A stretch of DNA of 64,000 nucleotides from Weissella confusa (GTDB taxonomy: Bacteria > Bacillota > Bacilli > Lactobacillales > Lactobacillaceae), in the NCBI GenBank assembly GCA_001436895.1, contig JQAY01000008.1:29241-93240 (forward strand), written 5' to 3'. Below, in pieces: positions 11,090 to 18,597 of this stretch. A program made the position numbers and the translations under genes. The notes under the pieces are model-generated. The model saw only the letters and a program-made list of their open reading frames with translations. It had not been told where the DNA came from and made no database searches. Numbering within the stretch: the stretch's first letter is position 1; each line of letters begins with the position of its first letter.

Positions 11090-12289
11090 ATGGAAGATTT
11101 TCGCTTTGTAAATAAGACAGATATTCGCTTTGGAAAGAACCACATCGATGCAGAATTGCACGATGCCGTGGCCCAATTTGGTCAAAACGTTTTGTTGACG
11201 TACGGTGGTGGTTCAATCAAGCGTTCTGGCTTGTATGAGCGTGTTATGAAGGCTTTGGAAGGTTTGAACGTCACTGAATTGGACGGTATCGAGCCTAACC
11301 CAAAGATTGATTCAGTTCGCGAGGGTCAACGTTTGGCTAAGGAGAACGACATCGACGTCATTTTGGCCGTTGGTGGTGGATCAGTTATCGATGCATCAAA
11401 GGTGATTGCATCAGCAAAGTTTTATGATGGGGATGCCTGGGACTTGGTTGCTGACCACGGTGTAAAGTACCGCTCAAAGTTGGACCAATTGCCAGTTGTC
11501 GACATCTTGACGTTGGCTGCAACGGGTACTGAAATGAACCCAGGTTCAGTTATTTCAAACCCAGAATTGAACGCTAAGATTGGTACGTATGGACCAAACA
11601 CACCAGCTGTTTCATTCTTGGACCCACAATTGACGTACTCAGTTTCAAAGTGGCAAACGGCTGCCGGTTCAATCGACATCTTCTCACACTTGACTGAGCA
11701 ATACTTCGACCGTGCCGAGAACACAGATATTTCTGACGGTATGATTGAAGGTATGATGCGTGCTGTTATCAAGTGGGCGCCCGTTGCTTTGGCAACGCCA
11801 GATAACTATGATGCCCGTGCTAACTTGATGTGGGCTTCAACGATGGCTTTGAACGGTTTGGTACGTTCAGGAAACGTGAACGGCTGGACGGTTCACCCAA
11901 TCGAGCACGAATTGTCAGCATTCTACGACATCACCCACGGTGTTGGTTTGGGAATCTTGACGCCACGTTGGATGAAGCGTGCTTTGTCAGCAGCTACGGT
12001 TGCTAAGTTTGCCCGCTTCGGACGCAATGTTTGGGATATCCAAGATGCCGATGACCAAGTCGTTGCTGAGAAGGCTATCCAAGCCACTTACGACTGGGTA
12101 AAGTCATTGGAAGTGCCAACGACTTTGCAAGGTGTTGATATCAACGATGAAACGAACTTCCGTGCAATGGCTGAGTCAGCCGTTGAAATCGGTGGTTTGG
12201 ATTACGAGGGTGGTTACGTGAACTTGACGGTTGATGATGTTGTGGCTTTGTACCAAGCATCAATGACGACTGACGGTTTTGAAGACTAA
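11090..12289 (+). CDS. Iron-containing alcohol dehydrogenase (BdhA/YqhD type)
   Basis: This 399-residue protein belongs to the group III iron-dependent alcohol dehydrogenases, which reduce aldehydes or oxidise alcohols with NAD(P)H. The nucleotide-binding GGGS motif is at residues 95-98. Metal ligands are recognisable as D196 and H200 (SIDIFSHL) and H269 and H283 with the family spacing of 13 residues between the histidines. The closest remembered relatives are butanol dehydrogenases (BdhA, YqhD). Start ATG 11090 has TTGGAGGA upstream. It stands alone between two terminators; in a heterofermentative lactic acid bacterium an aldehyde reductase helps regenerate NAD(P)+, but the exact substrate cannot be read. 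Confidence 0.9.
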   Translation: MEDFRFVNKTDIRFGKNHIDAELHDAVAQFGQNVLLTYGGGSIKRSGLYERVMKALEGLNVTELDGIEPNPKIDSVREGQRLAKENDIDVILAVGGGSVIDASKVIASAKFYDGDAWDLVADHGVKYRSKLDQLPVVDILTLAATGTEMNPGSVISNPELNAKIGTYGPNTPAVSFLDPQLTYSVSKWQTAAGSIDIFSHLTEQYFDRAENTDISDGMIEGMMRAVIKWAPVALATPDNYDARANLMWASTMALNGLVRSGNVNGWTVHPIEHELSAFYDITHGVGLGILTPRWMKRALSAATVAKFARFGRNVWDIQDADDQVVAEKAIQATYDWVKSLEVPTTLQGVDINDETNFRAMAESAVEIGGLDYEGGYVNLTVDDVVALYQASMTTDGFED

Positions 12290-12300
12290 TTAACCTACAG

Positions 12301-12335
12301 AAGGACAAAGTACATGTTGTGCTTTGTCCTTTTTA
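12301..12335 (+). terminator. Alcohol dehydrogenase terminator
   Basis: AAGGACAAAG (12301-12310) pairs with CTTTGTCCTT (12322-12331), followed by T residues. Confidence 0.9.
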
Positions 12336-12347
12336 GTTTTCGGACAA

Positions 12348-12410
12348 CAAAAAACCACCCGGCAAGGAGTACCGAGTGGTGAAAGAAGGTGCGGCGATGG
12401 GATTCACCGC
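12348..12410 (-). terminator. Minus-strand terminator with a second hairpin, possible small RNA end
   Basis: Read on the minus strand, ACCACTCGG and CCGGGTGGT (12380-12372 and 12362-12354) form a stem followed by TTTTTT (12353-12348), a typical intrinsic terminator. Just upstream on the same strand GCGGTGA (12410-12404) pairs with TCGCCGC (12397-12391). No minus-strand gene leads into it, so the pair may be the 3' end of a small RNA transcribed from the 12.4-12.5 kb region. Confidence 0.5.
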
Positions 12411-12520
12411 AAATCATTTATTATGACTGAGGTTATTATCGCAACCAGGTATGACGTTTTTGTTGACAATTATTGCCCGAAAACGGCGTATAATGTTGCT
12501 TATTGAAGTGAGGTAGACCA

Positions 12521-13045
12521 ATGGCCAATATAACTTACCGACAAGCGACCATGGCTGACGCAGACGCAATTTGGCAAATTATATCAGATGCTAAGGCAGT
12601 CATGTCTATTGATCACAATCCGCAGTGGGATAATGGTTATCCATCCCCAGAAATCATCAAAGCCGACATCGCCAAAGGGTACGCATACATCTTGCAACTC
12701 GATGATGAAATCGTCGCCACGGCCACGCTTTGGCAAGAAAAAGATGTGAACTATCAACGCCTACAAGGCGGTCGCTGGCTGTATCCCACCAAGCGTAAGC
12801 CCTATGCGGTTATCCATCGCATGGCGGTGTCATTCCAACACCAGGGCTACCACTTGTCGACAGCGTTGTTTACGCATTTATTTGCGACCGCCCAGGCAAA
12901 TGGTTTTGACTATATTCGCATTGATACGCATGATAAAAATAAAAAAATGCAAGCCATTATCGCCCGACGTGGTTTCACATACCGGGGAAAACTAACCGGC
13001 AATCGGGTAGCGTACGACATTGATTTAGCCGAAAAAAGCGAATGA
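12521..13045 (+). CDS. GNAT family N-acetyltransferase
   Basis: The 174-residue product has the GNAT fold: N-terminal TYRQATMADADAIWQII, a central beta strand VIHRMAVSFQHQGYHLSTALF that corresponds to the acetyl-CoA binding motif A (a degenerate Q/R-x-x-G-x-A), and a C-terminal RRGFTYRGKL segment. It should transfer an acetyl group from acetyl-CoA to an amine, but the substrate is not predictable. TATAAT lies at 12489-12494 with TTGACA 20 bases further upstream, a poor spacing, so the promoter is uncertain. The stop codon sits inside the terminator stem that follows. Confidence 0.85.
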   Translation: MANITYRQATMADADAIWQIISDAKAVMSIDHNPQWDNGYPSPEIIKADIAKGYAYILQLDDEIVATATLWQEKDVNYQRLQGGRWLYPTKRKPYAVIHRMAVSFQHQGYHLSTALFTHLFATAQANGFDYIRIDTHDKNKKMQAIIARRGFTYRGKLTGNRVAYDIDLAEKSE

Positions 13046-13063
13046 GCAATCATTCGCTTTTTT
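13032..13063. terminator. Bidirectional terminator overlapping the acetyltransferase stop codon
   Basis: AAAAAAGCGAATGA (13032-13045) pairs perfectly with TCATTCGCTTTTTT (13050-13063) around a GCAA loop. The plus-strand stop TGA is within the left arm. It can serve the converging gene at 13071 as well. Confidence 0.9.
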
Positions 13064-13070
13064 GCTAGGG

Positions 13071-13946
13071 TTACTTGTTGTAGGCTGCCTTAAAGATTGG
13101 CAAGAAGTCTGCCAACTTAAAGTCACCAAGGGCGGGCATGTGGGCTGTTAAGTCAGTGTATGCAGATTCGTTACGTTGAGAAGCCCCCAACTTAACGAAT
13201 TCAGTCGCAACAGCTTCGGGCATCCCCTTAGCTGTCATATTTGCTAAGGCTTGCTCATCTGAAATCTCAATCCACTTCAAATCAGGCATGGCCAACGTTT
13301 CTTGTAGCGCAGCAACCAATTCGTCACCGGTGAATAAGTCAGAAACTACGTAGCGAACCGTTTGACCGGCAATCGGGTGCAAGATAGCATCGACAACTGT
13401 CTTAGCGATATCGGCAGGCCAAACATACGCATTACGGTGAAAAGCGGGGAAATTGTTAATGATGGCGTGTTGTGCTTTAATCGTTTGAATGCTACCCATT
13501 AAGTTGCCGTAAAAGGCGACTGGACGAACAAACGTAATATCGATTGGCAAACTAGCCAACAAACCTTCAATGATGTTATAGACGTAAAGAGCGCCAATTT
13601 CGGGACCTTGATCGGCACCAACGCTGCTGAGGTTAACGACGCGCTTGATACCAGTTGTCTCGATAGCTTGCTTGAACAAGTTACCGACCATTTCCCCGTG
13701 AGCGACTAGGCTGCCTGTGGCACGACCAGTCAACATGAGGTACGCCACGTCGGCACCAGTCAATGTGGCAACTAGGTCATCCAAGTTGGTCATTGAACCA
13801 ACGACCGCGTGTGCGCCGAGCGCCTCGATTTCAGCGACACGATCTGCTGAAGACGTTAGTAGGGTAACTTCGTGGCCAGCGTTAAGTAATTCAGGTACAG
13901 CAACGCGGTTAACGTTACCAAGTGATCCGAGCATTGCAATCTTCAT
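13071..13946 (-). CDS. NmrA-like NAD(P)-binding protein
   Basis: The 291-residue product is an atypical short-chain dehydrogenase with an N-terminal Rossmann fold: MKIAMLGSLGNVNRVAVPELL carries a degenerate GxxGxxG motif, followed by GHEVTLLTSS. Proteins of the NmrA/HSCARG/QOR2 group act as NAD(P)H-quinone reductases or redox sensors; the usual catalytic YxxxK is not evident, so an enzymatic role is uncertain. The ribosome site AGAGG precedes the start. It is divergent from a TetR regulator and shares two palindromic operators with it, which points to induction by a ligand of that regulator. Confidence 0.8.
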   Translation of the reverse strand: MKIAMLGSLGNVNRVAVPELLNAGHEVTLLTSSADRVAEIEALGAHAVVGSMTNLDDLVATLTGADVAYLMLTGRATGSLVAHGEMVGNLFKQAIETTGIKRVVNLSSVGADQGPEIGALYVYNIIEGLLASLPIDITFVRPVAFYGNLMGSIQTIKAQHAIINNFPAFHRNAYVWPADIAKTVVDAILHPIAGQTVRYVVSDLFTGDELVAALQETLAMPDLKWIEISDEQALANMTAKGMPEAVATEFVKLGASQRNESAYTDLTAHMPALGDFKLADFLPIFKAAYNK

Positions 13947-13968
13947 GTTTAATAGCCTCTATTTCTTA

Positions 13969-13986
13969 AAAGATAACTCTATCTTT
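13969..13986. promoter_or_regulatory. TetR-type operator 1
   Basis: AAAGATA-ACTC-TATCTTT is a 7-base inverted repeat located between the minus-strand promoter and the start of the NmrA-like gene. Its half-site matches that of the second palindrome at 14005-14024. Confidence 0.75.
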
Positions 13987-13999
13987 AATTGGTGGACTT

Positions 14000-14029
14000 A
14001 GTATAAAAGATAAACTTATCTTTTGTCAA
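14000..14029 (-). promoter_or_regulatory. Promoter of the NmrA-like gene with embedded operator 2
   Basis: On the minus strand TTGACA (14029-14024) and TATACT (14005-14000) are 18 bases apart. The spacer is filled almost exactly by the perfect palindrome AAAAGATAA-AC-TTATCTTTT (14005-14024, plus-strand reading). A repressor bound there would block RNA polymerase directly. The divergent TetR regulator at 14067 is the obvious candidate. Confidence 0.8.
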
Positions 14030-14031
14030 CG

Positions 14032-14060
14032 TTGTCGTTTCAGAATAAACCGGTTATATT
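14032..14060 (+). promoter_or_regulatory. Promoter of the TetR gene, placing the transcript start at the ATG
   Basis: TTGTCG at 14032-14037 and TATATT at 14055-14060 have a 17-base spacer. The start codon is at 14067, seven bases after the -10 box, and no Shine-Dalgarno sequence is present, so the messenger is probably leaderless. Confidence 0.6.
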
Positions 14061-14066
14061 AGTACC

Positions 14067-14660
14067 ATGAAGAAAAAAGATGAATCGAAGTATGAGACAA
14101 TTATTCAGGCAGCGATACAGATTATCGTGACTGAAGGGGCGGCTAGTTTATCAACAACGAAGGTCGCCAGGGCCGTTGGTATCTCGCAATCCAACATCTA
14201 TATTTACTTTAATAATAAGGCTGATATGCTAACGCAAGTCTTTGAACATGAGCAAGCAGTTATGCGTGACATGTTGGTCACATCGATAACCGCCGAGCCG
14301 ACTTTGGCTGGGAAGGTGCGTGTTTGGTTGCGGACACTGTATCACATCGCGGTTGAAAGGCCAGATACGTTGACGACGGTTTCGCAAATTAAGCAATTGC
14401 CAGACAGTCCGGTGTTGAATCGCGTGGCAGCTGATCCAGCTGACCAGCAACAAAATGTGGTTGCTGAGATGCTGTCAGCAGGGATTGCGACAGGTGAGCT
14501 ACGTGACATGCCAGTTCAAGTATTCATGACGATGGCCTTTGGGTCGATTGTCACGTTTGCACGGCAGAAGTCAGACAAGGTTGAACATGAGGCAGATGTT
14601 GAACAGCTATATGATATGCTCTGGGCAGCAATGAGGAAGGAATCACATGAAGAAGATTGA
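14067..14660 (+). CDS. TetR/AcrR family transcriptional regulator
   Basis: The 197-residue protein has the TetR N-terminal DNA-binding domain: TIIQAAIQIIVTEGAASLSTTKVARAVGISQSNIYIYFNNKADML, with the helix-turn-helix at about residues 27-46, followed by a variable ligand-binding domain. It is divergent from the NmrA-like gene; the two AAAGATA palindromes between them are likely its operators. Its gene overlaps the RlmA-like methyltransferase gene by 14 bases, so the two are cotranscribed and probably coupled. Translation appears to begin at the very 5' end of the messenger (see promoter). Confidence 0.9.
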   Translation: MKKKDESKYETIIQAAIQIIVTEGAASLSTTKVARAVGISQSNIYIYFNNKADMLTQVFEHEQAVMRDMLVTSITAEPTLAGKVRVWLRTLYHIAVERPDTLTTVSQIKQLPDSPVLNRVAADPADQQQNVVAEMLSAGIATGELRDMPVQVFMTMAFGSIVTFARQKSDKVEHEADVEQLYDMLWAAMRKESHEED

Positions 14661-15495
14661 AAAAGGGATTAAGTTCGTCAGCGAACACTTGGACATGTTC
14701 CGTTGTACCGTAGATGGCGAGCCTTATGACCACGTTGAAGGTAATACCTTGGTATGTGCGCATAACCACCGCTTGGACATTAACAAGAAGGGTTCCCTTT
14801 ATTTCTTGAACCACGCTGTTAATACGGAGTATGATGATGCTATGTTGGCGGCCCGTCGTCGTGTTTTGACGGCCGGCTTGTTTGATGGCATTGTGGACGC
14901 AGTTGCGGCCCAATTGCCAGCCGACCCACAACGCATCATGGATGTGGGAACTGGTGAAGGGACGCCATTCGCCCGTTTGCTAGCCAAGCGTGGCAACATC
15001 GATACCGGCATTGGTTTCGATATTTCTAAGGCAGGGGTTAACTTGGCAACACAATTGGACACGGATGCGTTCTTTGCGGTCGCCGACTTAGCGAACCTAC
15101 CATTTAACGACAATAGCTTTGATAGTATCGTGGAGTTCTTCTCACCAAGTGCTTATGAAGAATTCAAGCGTGTCTTAGCGACCGAGGGAACGTTGGTGAA
15201 GGTGGTCCCATCATCAGGTTATCTTCACGAATTGCGTGAAATGTTGTACCCTGTGGATTCACCAAATCACACGTACAGTAACCAAAAAGTGGTCGATCGC
15301 TTCATGGAGAACTATCCAAACGCCACGCAAACCGAGATTTCATACCAATGGCAAATTCCAGCCGACTTGTATGTTGATCTGTTACACATGACGCCATTGC
15401 ACTGGGGCGCACGTCCAGAAGCCCAAGCGGCAGCGGAAGCTACGCCATTACCAGCTGTGACAGTCAACGTGGTTGTGTTGACAGTTAAGCCGTAA
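14647..15495 (+). CDS. RlmA-like 23S rRNA (guanine-N1)-methyltransferase
   Basis: The 282-residue product matches the RlmA family, which methylates N1 of G745 or G748 in 23S rRNA hairpin 35. The N-terminal zinc-ribbon region reads FRCTVDG then LVCAHNHRLDINKKG; compared with the family CPxC-x(n)-C-x3-H, the second cysteine is replaced by aspartate. The Rossmann methyltransferase core starts with IMDVGTGEGTPFARLL (motif I, SAM binding, near residue 98). GAGGAAGGA precedes the ATG. In some species RlmA(II) activity affects tylosin sensitivity; whether this one targets G745 or G748 is not clear. The altered zinc site is discussed in the findings. Confidence 0.82.
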   Translation: MKKIEKGIKFVSEHLDMFRCTVDGEPYDHVEGNTLVCAHNHRLDINKKGSLYFLNHAVNTEYDDAMLAARRRVLTAGLFDGIVDAVAAQLPADPQRIMDVGTGEGTPFARLLAKRGNIDTGIGFDISKAGVNLATQLDTDAFFAVADLANLPFNDNSFDSIVEFFSPSAYEEFKRVLATEGTLVKVVPSSGYLHELREMLYPVDSPNHTYSNQKVVDRFMENYPNATQTEISYQWQIPADLYVDLLHMTPLHWGARPEAQAAAEATPLPAVTVNVVVLTVKP

Positions 15496-15504
15496 TTCAC
15501 AGCG

Positions 15505-15547
15505 TGTGGATAAAATAAGTGGTTTTCCACAATTTGGGTGTGGAAAA
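15505..15547. promoter_or_regulatory. Cluster of three DnaA-box-like 9-mers
   Basis: TTATCCACA on the minus strand (15513-15505) equals the DnaA box consensus. TTTTCCACA on the plus strand (15523-15531) and again on the minus strand (15547-15539) differ at one position. The last two also form an inverted repeat with a 7-base loop. They lie upstream of an XRE regulator gene, so the alternative is an operator for that regulator. Confidence 0.5.
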
Positions 15548-15630
15548 ATCGGTTAATGTTCGTTAAAATAGAAATATATTAGGGCTTTTAGCGTGCCCAA
15601 TCTACTTTATGAAAACGGAGAACGACGCAC

Positions 15631-16032
15631 ATGTTTCCAGATCGTCTGCGTGAGTTGCGCAAAGGCCGCAACATCACATTGGAAACCTTGGCTGAAGAGA
15701 TGAATAAGCACCTTGAACCAGGGCAAAAACCAAATACAGCTGCGCAAATCGGAAACTGGGAGCGTGGTGACCGTTCGCCTTCGTACATTGAAGTTCGAAA
15801 GCTAGCGGATTTTTTCAATGTTTCAATGGATTTCTTGGTCGGCCGTGCCATGTCAGAAAAGACTGACTTGTCATTGCTGTTCTTGTCAGGTAAGGAAATC
15901 GACTTTAACGGTAAGCCACTAACTGACCAGCAACGTTTCGACATTTTCCAGTATGTTAACTCATACTTGAACCCGGTATCATACACGCCGGAGGACGATG
16001 TGCGTAGCAACCACCAAGAAAGCCTGTTCTAA
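15631..16032 (+). CDS. XRE family helix-turn-helix regulator
   Basis: The 133-residue protein starts with a Cro/C1-type helix-turn-helix (FPDRLRELRKGRNITLETLAEEM, then IGNWERGDRSPSYIEVRKLADFFNVSMDFLVG). An unusual insertion, NKHLEPGQKPNTAA, separates the second and third helices. The C-terminal tail contains LSGKEIDFNGKPLTDQQRFDIFQYVNSYL, a segment seen in lactic acid bacterial XRE regulators. Its ATG follows GAACGACGCAC, a weak ribosome site. The symmetric GTGGAAAA elements at 15505-15547 could be its own operator. It is 15 bases from the next gene and probably cotranscribed with it. Confidence 0.85.
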   Translation: MFPDRLRELRKGRNITLETLAEEMNKHLEPGQKPNTAAQIGNWERGDRSPSYIEVRKLADFFNVSMDFLVGRAMSEKTDLSLLFLSGKEIDFNGKPLTDQQRFDIFQYVNSYLNPVSYTPEDDVRSNHQESLF

Positions 16033-16047
16033 CTAAAGGATATTATC

Positions 16048-16890
16048 ATGACAACAAACCAAGCAATTCGGTTTGGGTCTGGCCAACAGCTCACTGAGAT
16101 GGACTATCTTGGTGAGCTGTTGCCATATCTAGACCGTTACCAAAACATCCCCACGATGGCCAACCTCATGCAACAAGCGATTGATACGCTTGAACAATTG
16201 AATGAAGGTTATTTGCCAGCTGCATTGCCAACGATGGAAGTACCAGAGTCAGTCATTCCAGAACTGCAACATTACGTCTTGGCGCAATACCCAGATAACG
16301 CGGATGCTGGGAATGCCCTCTGGCTTGAGTTAACGGAACCATTAGAAGATATTGACTTCTTGCTTCGCCATTTACGTGATGCGTTAATCGAATACTTTAG
16401 CATGTACGGCTTTGTCTCAAGTGACTTTGTGCGTGACTTGTCAGCGTACACGGACGGCCAACCGGTGTTGGAGTTGATGGCTGGTCATGGGTATATCTCA
16501 GCCGGGTTGAAGGCGCTTGTGCCGGCCCAAAAGATTATCGCGACGGACAATGAAGATTGGCGTACGCAACCAGATCCAACGTCGGCCAAGCCGGTGACGG
16601 ATGTGGAAAACATGGATGCCATCGCTGCGTTGGATATGTACGGTGAGAATGTCTCAACGGTTATTATGAGTTGGGCGCCAGACACAACCGATGCAGATTG
16701 GCAGGTGTTGCAATACATCCGCGACAACCAATATCGCTTTGATTTTGATTTCATCGTGATTGGTGAAAAGGACGGGGCAACGGACTCGGATGTCTTCTGG
16801 CACGAAGCCGAGTTAGAAGAAGTACCCGCATTGAACGCGCACCACCAATCATTCGACTTGATTGATGAGCGTGTCTATTTAGTGAAGTAA
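16048..16890 (+). CDS. Putative SAM-dependent methyltransferase-like protein
   Basis: I do not recognise a named family for this 280-residue protein. The C-terminal half has a Rossmann-like start, PVLELMAGHGYISAGL (residues about 145-160), then IIATDNEDWR, and IMSWAPDT where a methyltransferase would have its motif IV, followed by DFIVIGEKDG. The N-terminal 130 residues are helical and acidic (LGELLPYLDRYQNIPTMANLMQQAIDTLEQL). It is strongly acidic overall. It follows the XRE gene by 15 bases and precedes a Phd-like antitoxin by 31. Substrate unknown; loss of activity cannot be excluded. Confidence 0.6.
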   Translation: MTTNQAIRFGSGQQLTEMDYLGELLPYLDRYQNIPTMANLMQQAIDTLEQLNEGYLPAALPTMEVPESVIPELQHYVLAQYPDNADAGNALWLELTEPLEDIDFLLRHLRDALIEYFSMYGFVSSDFVRDLSAYTDGQPVLELMAGHGYISAGLKALVPAQKIIATDNEDWRTQPDPTSAKPVTDVENMDAIAALDMYGENVSTVIMSWAPDTTDADWQVLQYIRDNQYRFDFDFIVIGEKDGATDSDVFWHEAELEEVPALNAHHQSFDLIDERVYLVK

Positions 16891-16921
16891 GATTGCTCGA
16901 GGTTTTCGGAGGTAGATTAAC

Positions 16922-17158
16922 ATGAAGAAGCTAACAGTAGATTTTGCTCAGGCGCATTTGTTTGACTTGTTGCGTGATGTGACTGAACGCAAGGTAGCTT
17001 ATGAAATTGAAACTGATGAACAGGAGAGCGTTGTGATGTTGCCAACGTCTGAGTACAACCGCATGAAGGAAGCGTTGTATTTGGGCGAAAACAATGTCTT
17101 GCGTACGGTGATTAGTCGCATGGAAACTGCGATTGACGCTGATTTTGAAGAGATTTAA
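16922..17158 (+). CDS. Orphan Phd/YefM family antitoxin
   Basis: The 78-residue product has the Phd/YefM fold: an N-terminal beta-alpha unit (KKLTVDFAQAHLFDLLRDVTERKVAYEIET) that dimerises and binds operator DNA, VVMLPTSEYNRMKEALYL, and a C-terminal tail that would bind a toxin. GGAGGTAG stands eight bases before the ATG. A terminator follows directly and the next gene is a ClC transporter, so no RelE/YoeB/Doc toxin is adjacent. It may be a domesticated regulator or the survivor of a lost toxin-antitoxin pair. Confidence 0.75.
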   Translation: MKKLTVDFAQAHLFDLLRDVTERKVAYEIETDEQESVVMLPTSEYNRMKEALYLGENNVLRTVISRMETAIDADFEEI

Positions 17159-17162
17159 CCCG

Positions 17163-17201
17163 ATAACCGTTCAAACTTGTAAGCTTGAACGGTTATTTTT
17201 G
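17163..17201 (+). terminator. Terminator after the antitoxin gene
   Basis: ATAACCGTTCAA (17163-17174) and TTGAACGGTTAT (17184-17195) form a perfect 12-base stem followed by TTTTT. Confidence 0.9.
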
Positions 17202-17283
17202 TTCAATAGGTCCGCATGTGAGGACGTTGTATCAGTGTTATAATAACTTTTTGTAAACGATTATTTGAGATGAGGTTACTGTT

Positions 17284-18546
17284 TTGGAAGAGAAAACTTA
17301 CAGCGAGCGCCACAAGATGGGGGTCTTGGCGCTATCTACCGTTATTTTGGGGATTGTTGTAGGGTTAAGTTCAGTGTTGCTCAGCTTGTTCTTGGAACTC
17401 GTCGAGCACTTCTTCTTGGGATTTGAAGAAAATACGCTGATGCCAGTTTCAACGCACATTGCTGGCGGACAACGCTTTTTATCAGTATTGATTGGTGGAA
17501 TTATTGCGGCGATTGTCTGGTTCATTGTGCAAACGAAGATGAAGCCAACGGTTGGCATCAACAAGGCGATGGATGGAGATGAGATGCCATTCTGGCCATC
17601 TGTTGTCCACGCCGTGACGCAAGTCTTCTACGTAGCAACTGGTGGATCAGTTGGACGTGAATTGGCACCTCGTGAACTGGGTGCCTTGCTTGCCCAACGT
17701 TGGGAGAAGCTACTCCGCCGTTGGCACATGGATTCACTAACGGCTGACGACCGTCGCTTGTTGATTGCGGCAGCTGCGGGTGCTGGTTTCGCCGGTATTT
17801 ATATCGCGCCAATCACCGGTATGTTGTTCGCTGTTGAAATCTTGCACAAGAACGTGTCAAAGCGTTCAGTTGCGGTCAGCTTGACGATGTCAACGATTGC
17901 CATGTGGGTCGGCATGTCAGTCCACGGGTTCCACCCATACTACTTTGTGCCTGATAAGCACTTCACGTTGGGGATGATTCCATTCGTGATTGTCGTTGGA
18001 CCATTGATGGGTGTGGCGGGTGCATACTTCCGCAAGGCCTTCCAATGGGCCGGCGGTAAGGCCAAGGCTAAGCAAGTGCAAGTCTTGTGGCAATTGCCAT
18101 TGGCTGCAGCCGTAACTGGTGTGGTTGCCATCTTCTTCCCACAAATTATGGGGAACGGACGTGGTTTGGCAGAATTCGCCATTAACAGCACGAGCACGAA
18201 GGTGATTGGGGTCTTGTTGATTGGGATGTTGCTTAAGGCTGCCATTACGGTCTTCACATTGAAGGCCGGTGCCTATGGTGGTACGTTGGCACCATCAATT
18301 GGTATTGGTGGATCATTCGGTGCCATCCTTGGCTTCGGTTACATCATGATGATGCCAGGTGCATCAGTTGCCCAAGCCGCCGTTATCGGTGCCACGGCAT
18401 TGCTAGCAGCCTCACAACAAGCGCCATTGATGGCCTTGTTCATGATGTTCGAAGTGAGTCACTTGGACTACACCGCTTTGATGCCAATGGGCTTGGCAGT
18501 ATCACTTGCCATCCTAACGTCAAAGATGATTTTGGATAAGAAGTAA
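17284..18546 (+). CDS. ClC family chloride channel or exchanger
   Basis: This 420-residue membrane protein belongs to the ClC family of Cl-/H+ exchangers and channels. Typical segments are GGSVGRELAPRELGALLA (the GSxGP/GREGP selectivity region, residues about 118-135), AAAAGAGFAGIYIAPITGMLFAVEIL (GxFxxP-like), and GGTLAPSIGIGGSFGAILG near residue 335. About ten or more hydrophobic helices are visible. The start is TTG at 17284 with GATGAGG upstream; an ATG at 17317 is a less likely alternative. An extended -10 (TGTTATAAT, 17236-17244) precedes it. A role in acid resistance or halide homeostasis is likely but the ion specificity is not readable. Confidence 0.88.
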   Translation: MEEKTYSERHKMGVLALSTVILGIVVGLSSVLLSLFLELVEHFFLGFEENTLMPVSTHIAGGQRFLSVLIGGIIAAIVWFIVQTKMKPTVGINKAMDGDEMPFWPSVVHAVTQVFYVATGGSVGRELAPRELGALLAQRWEKLLRRWHMDSLTADDRRLLIAAAAGAGFAGIYIAPITGMLFAVEILHKNVSKRSVAVSLTMSTIAMWVGMSVHGFHPYYFVPDKHFTLGMIPFVIVVGPLMGVAGAYFRKAFQWAGGKAKAKQVQVLWQLPLAAAVTGVVAIFFPQIMGNGRGLAEFAINSTSTKVIGVLLIGMLLKAAITVFTLKAGAYGGTLAPSIGIGGSFGAILGFGYIMMMPGASVAQAAVIGATALLAASQQAPLMALFMMFEVSHLDYTALMPMGLAVSLAILTSKMILDKK

Positions 18547-18556
18547 TAAGCATAGT

Positions 18557-18592
18557 AAAACGCCTGCATTCTGAATTGAATGCAGGCGTTTT
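18557..18592. terminator. Bidirectional terminator between ClC and pepF genes
   Basis: AAAACGCCTGCATTC (18557-18571) pairs perfectly with GAATGCAGGCGTTTT (18578-18592) and is flanked by A and T runs, serving both converging genes. Confidence 0.92.
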
Positions 18593-18597
18593 TGGCA

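Noticed and set aside
12463..12494. TTGACA/TATAAT pair as a strong promoter for the GNAT gene
   Set aside because: The spacer is 20 bases, too long for good activity, so I did not list it as a separate feature.
15523..15547. TTTTCCACA inverted repeat as a terminator of the RlmA-like gene
   Set aside because: The stem is followed by A residues and ATCGG, not a T run, so it is unlikely to terminate on either strand.
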